A program made the translations under genes and the position numbers. A stretch of 64,000 nt of DNA. Source: CAWGCA01 sp963820955 (GTDB lineage: Bacteria > Pseudomonadota > Gammaproteobacteria > Chromatiales > Chromatiaceae). The stretch's first letter is position 1; every line of letters starts with the position of its first letter. Below are positions 63,960 to 64,000 of the stretch, in pieces. A model generated the notes under the pieces. It worked only from the letters and a program-made list of their open reading frames with translations. It was not told the origin of the DNA and did not search any database. The stretch lies in assembly GCA_963820955.1 (NCBI GenBank), contig CAWGCA010000003.1, positions 62,001-126,000 of the forward strand. Direction: 5' to 3'.

Positions 63960-64000
63960 ATGGTCAAGCCGCACGGGCAATTAGTACTGGTTAGCTTCAT
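63960..64000 (-). rRNA. rrl: 23S ribosomal RNA, 3' end only
   Basis: The minus strand reads AAGCTAACCAGTACTAATTG ... GCTTGACC, the conserved 3' terminus of 23S rRNA. The remainder lies beyond the window. The exact end is set by analogy to other 23S genes. Confidence 0.9.

Noticed and set aside
1..64000. CRISPR arrays, tRNA genes, transposases, integrases, toxin-antitoxin pairs
   Set aside because: No regularly spaced repeats, no tRNA clover-leaf sequence and no recombinase motifs were seen in reading both strands; a tRNA or repeat scan by program could still find a weak one.

Overview
The window reads as a stretch of a gammaproteobacterial chromosome. Gene families and gene order (hisBHAF...E-tatABC, fkpB-ispH-minor pilins-pilY1-pilE-thiO as in Pseudomonas, a urt-ure urea cluster, and a methanotroph-like sucrose cluster) fit a free-living or symbiotic Chromatiales/Sedimenticola-like sulfur oxidiser. 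That placement is inference from gene content; no 16S rRNA is present. Coding density is high, most genes are core metabolism, and there is no prophage, CRISPR array or transposase. The mobile DNA I can see is a short MITE-like element in two good copies and one decayed copy.

Layout. 1-4.5 kb: partial formate-THF ligase coupled to an ACT-HAD SerB-like protein with broken catalytic motifs, a lipoprotein, a 44-aa membrane peptide and a DUF4388-like protein. 4.6-9.1 kb: a DUF3365 haem-HAMP sensor, an EamA transporter, a pentapeptide-repeat protein and a DUF255 thioredoxin-like protein. 9.2-16.3 kb (all minus): hisB-H-A-F, SYLF protein, hisE, tatA-B-C, with dtd upstream; hisI is missing from its usual slot and inverted MITE copies flank hisBHAF. 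TatC carries a long acidic tail ending in a FimV-like helical motif. 16.5-22.5 kb: typA, a DnaA-box palindrome, an SH3 protein and an 800-aa protein with two PilZ modules. 22.6-28.2 kb: ilvD, a TetR regulator, argE, a DUF192 lipoprotein and argA.

28.5-34.5 kb: a sucrose cycle cluster (sucrose-phosphate synthase, sucrose-phosphate phosphatase, fructokinase, amylosucrase). The first two genes are broken by seven +1 frameshifts within 1.3 kb, whereas the last two are intact. 34.7-46.0 kb: an NtrC site and sigma-54 promoter, then urtABCDE, a small membrane protein, ureD, fused ureAB, ureC, E, F, G. Together these import and hydrolyse urea under nitrogen control.

46.3-54.7 kb: dusA, a pair of paralogous 34-aa membrane peptides, a two-domain kinase-like protein, a DUF2892 protein, rimO, a 46-aa four-cysteine membrane peptide, a cobalamin adenosyltransferase, fkpB and ispH. 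54.8-63.4 kb: type IV pilus minor pilins (fimT/U, pilV, pilW, pilX), pilY1, a small gene in the pilY2 position, pilE and thiO. 63.5-64 kb: the 3' end of an rRNA operon on the minus strand (23S end, 5S, two terminators).

No single complete undescribed system is evident. The strongest leads are the TatC-FimV-like fusion, the tandem-duplicated PilZ protein, the 34-aa peptide pair, the MITE-flanked his block and the cluster of one-direction frameshifts in the sucrose genes.
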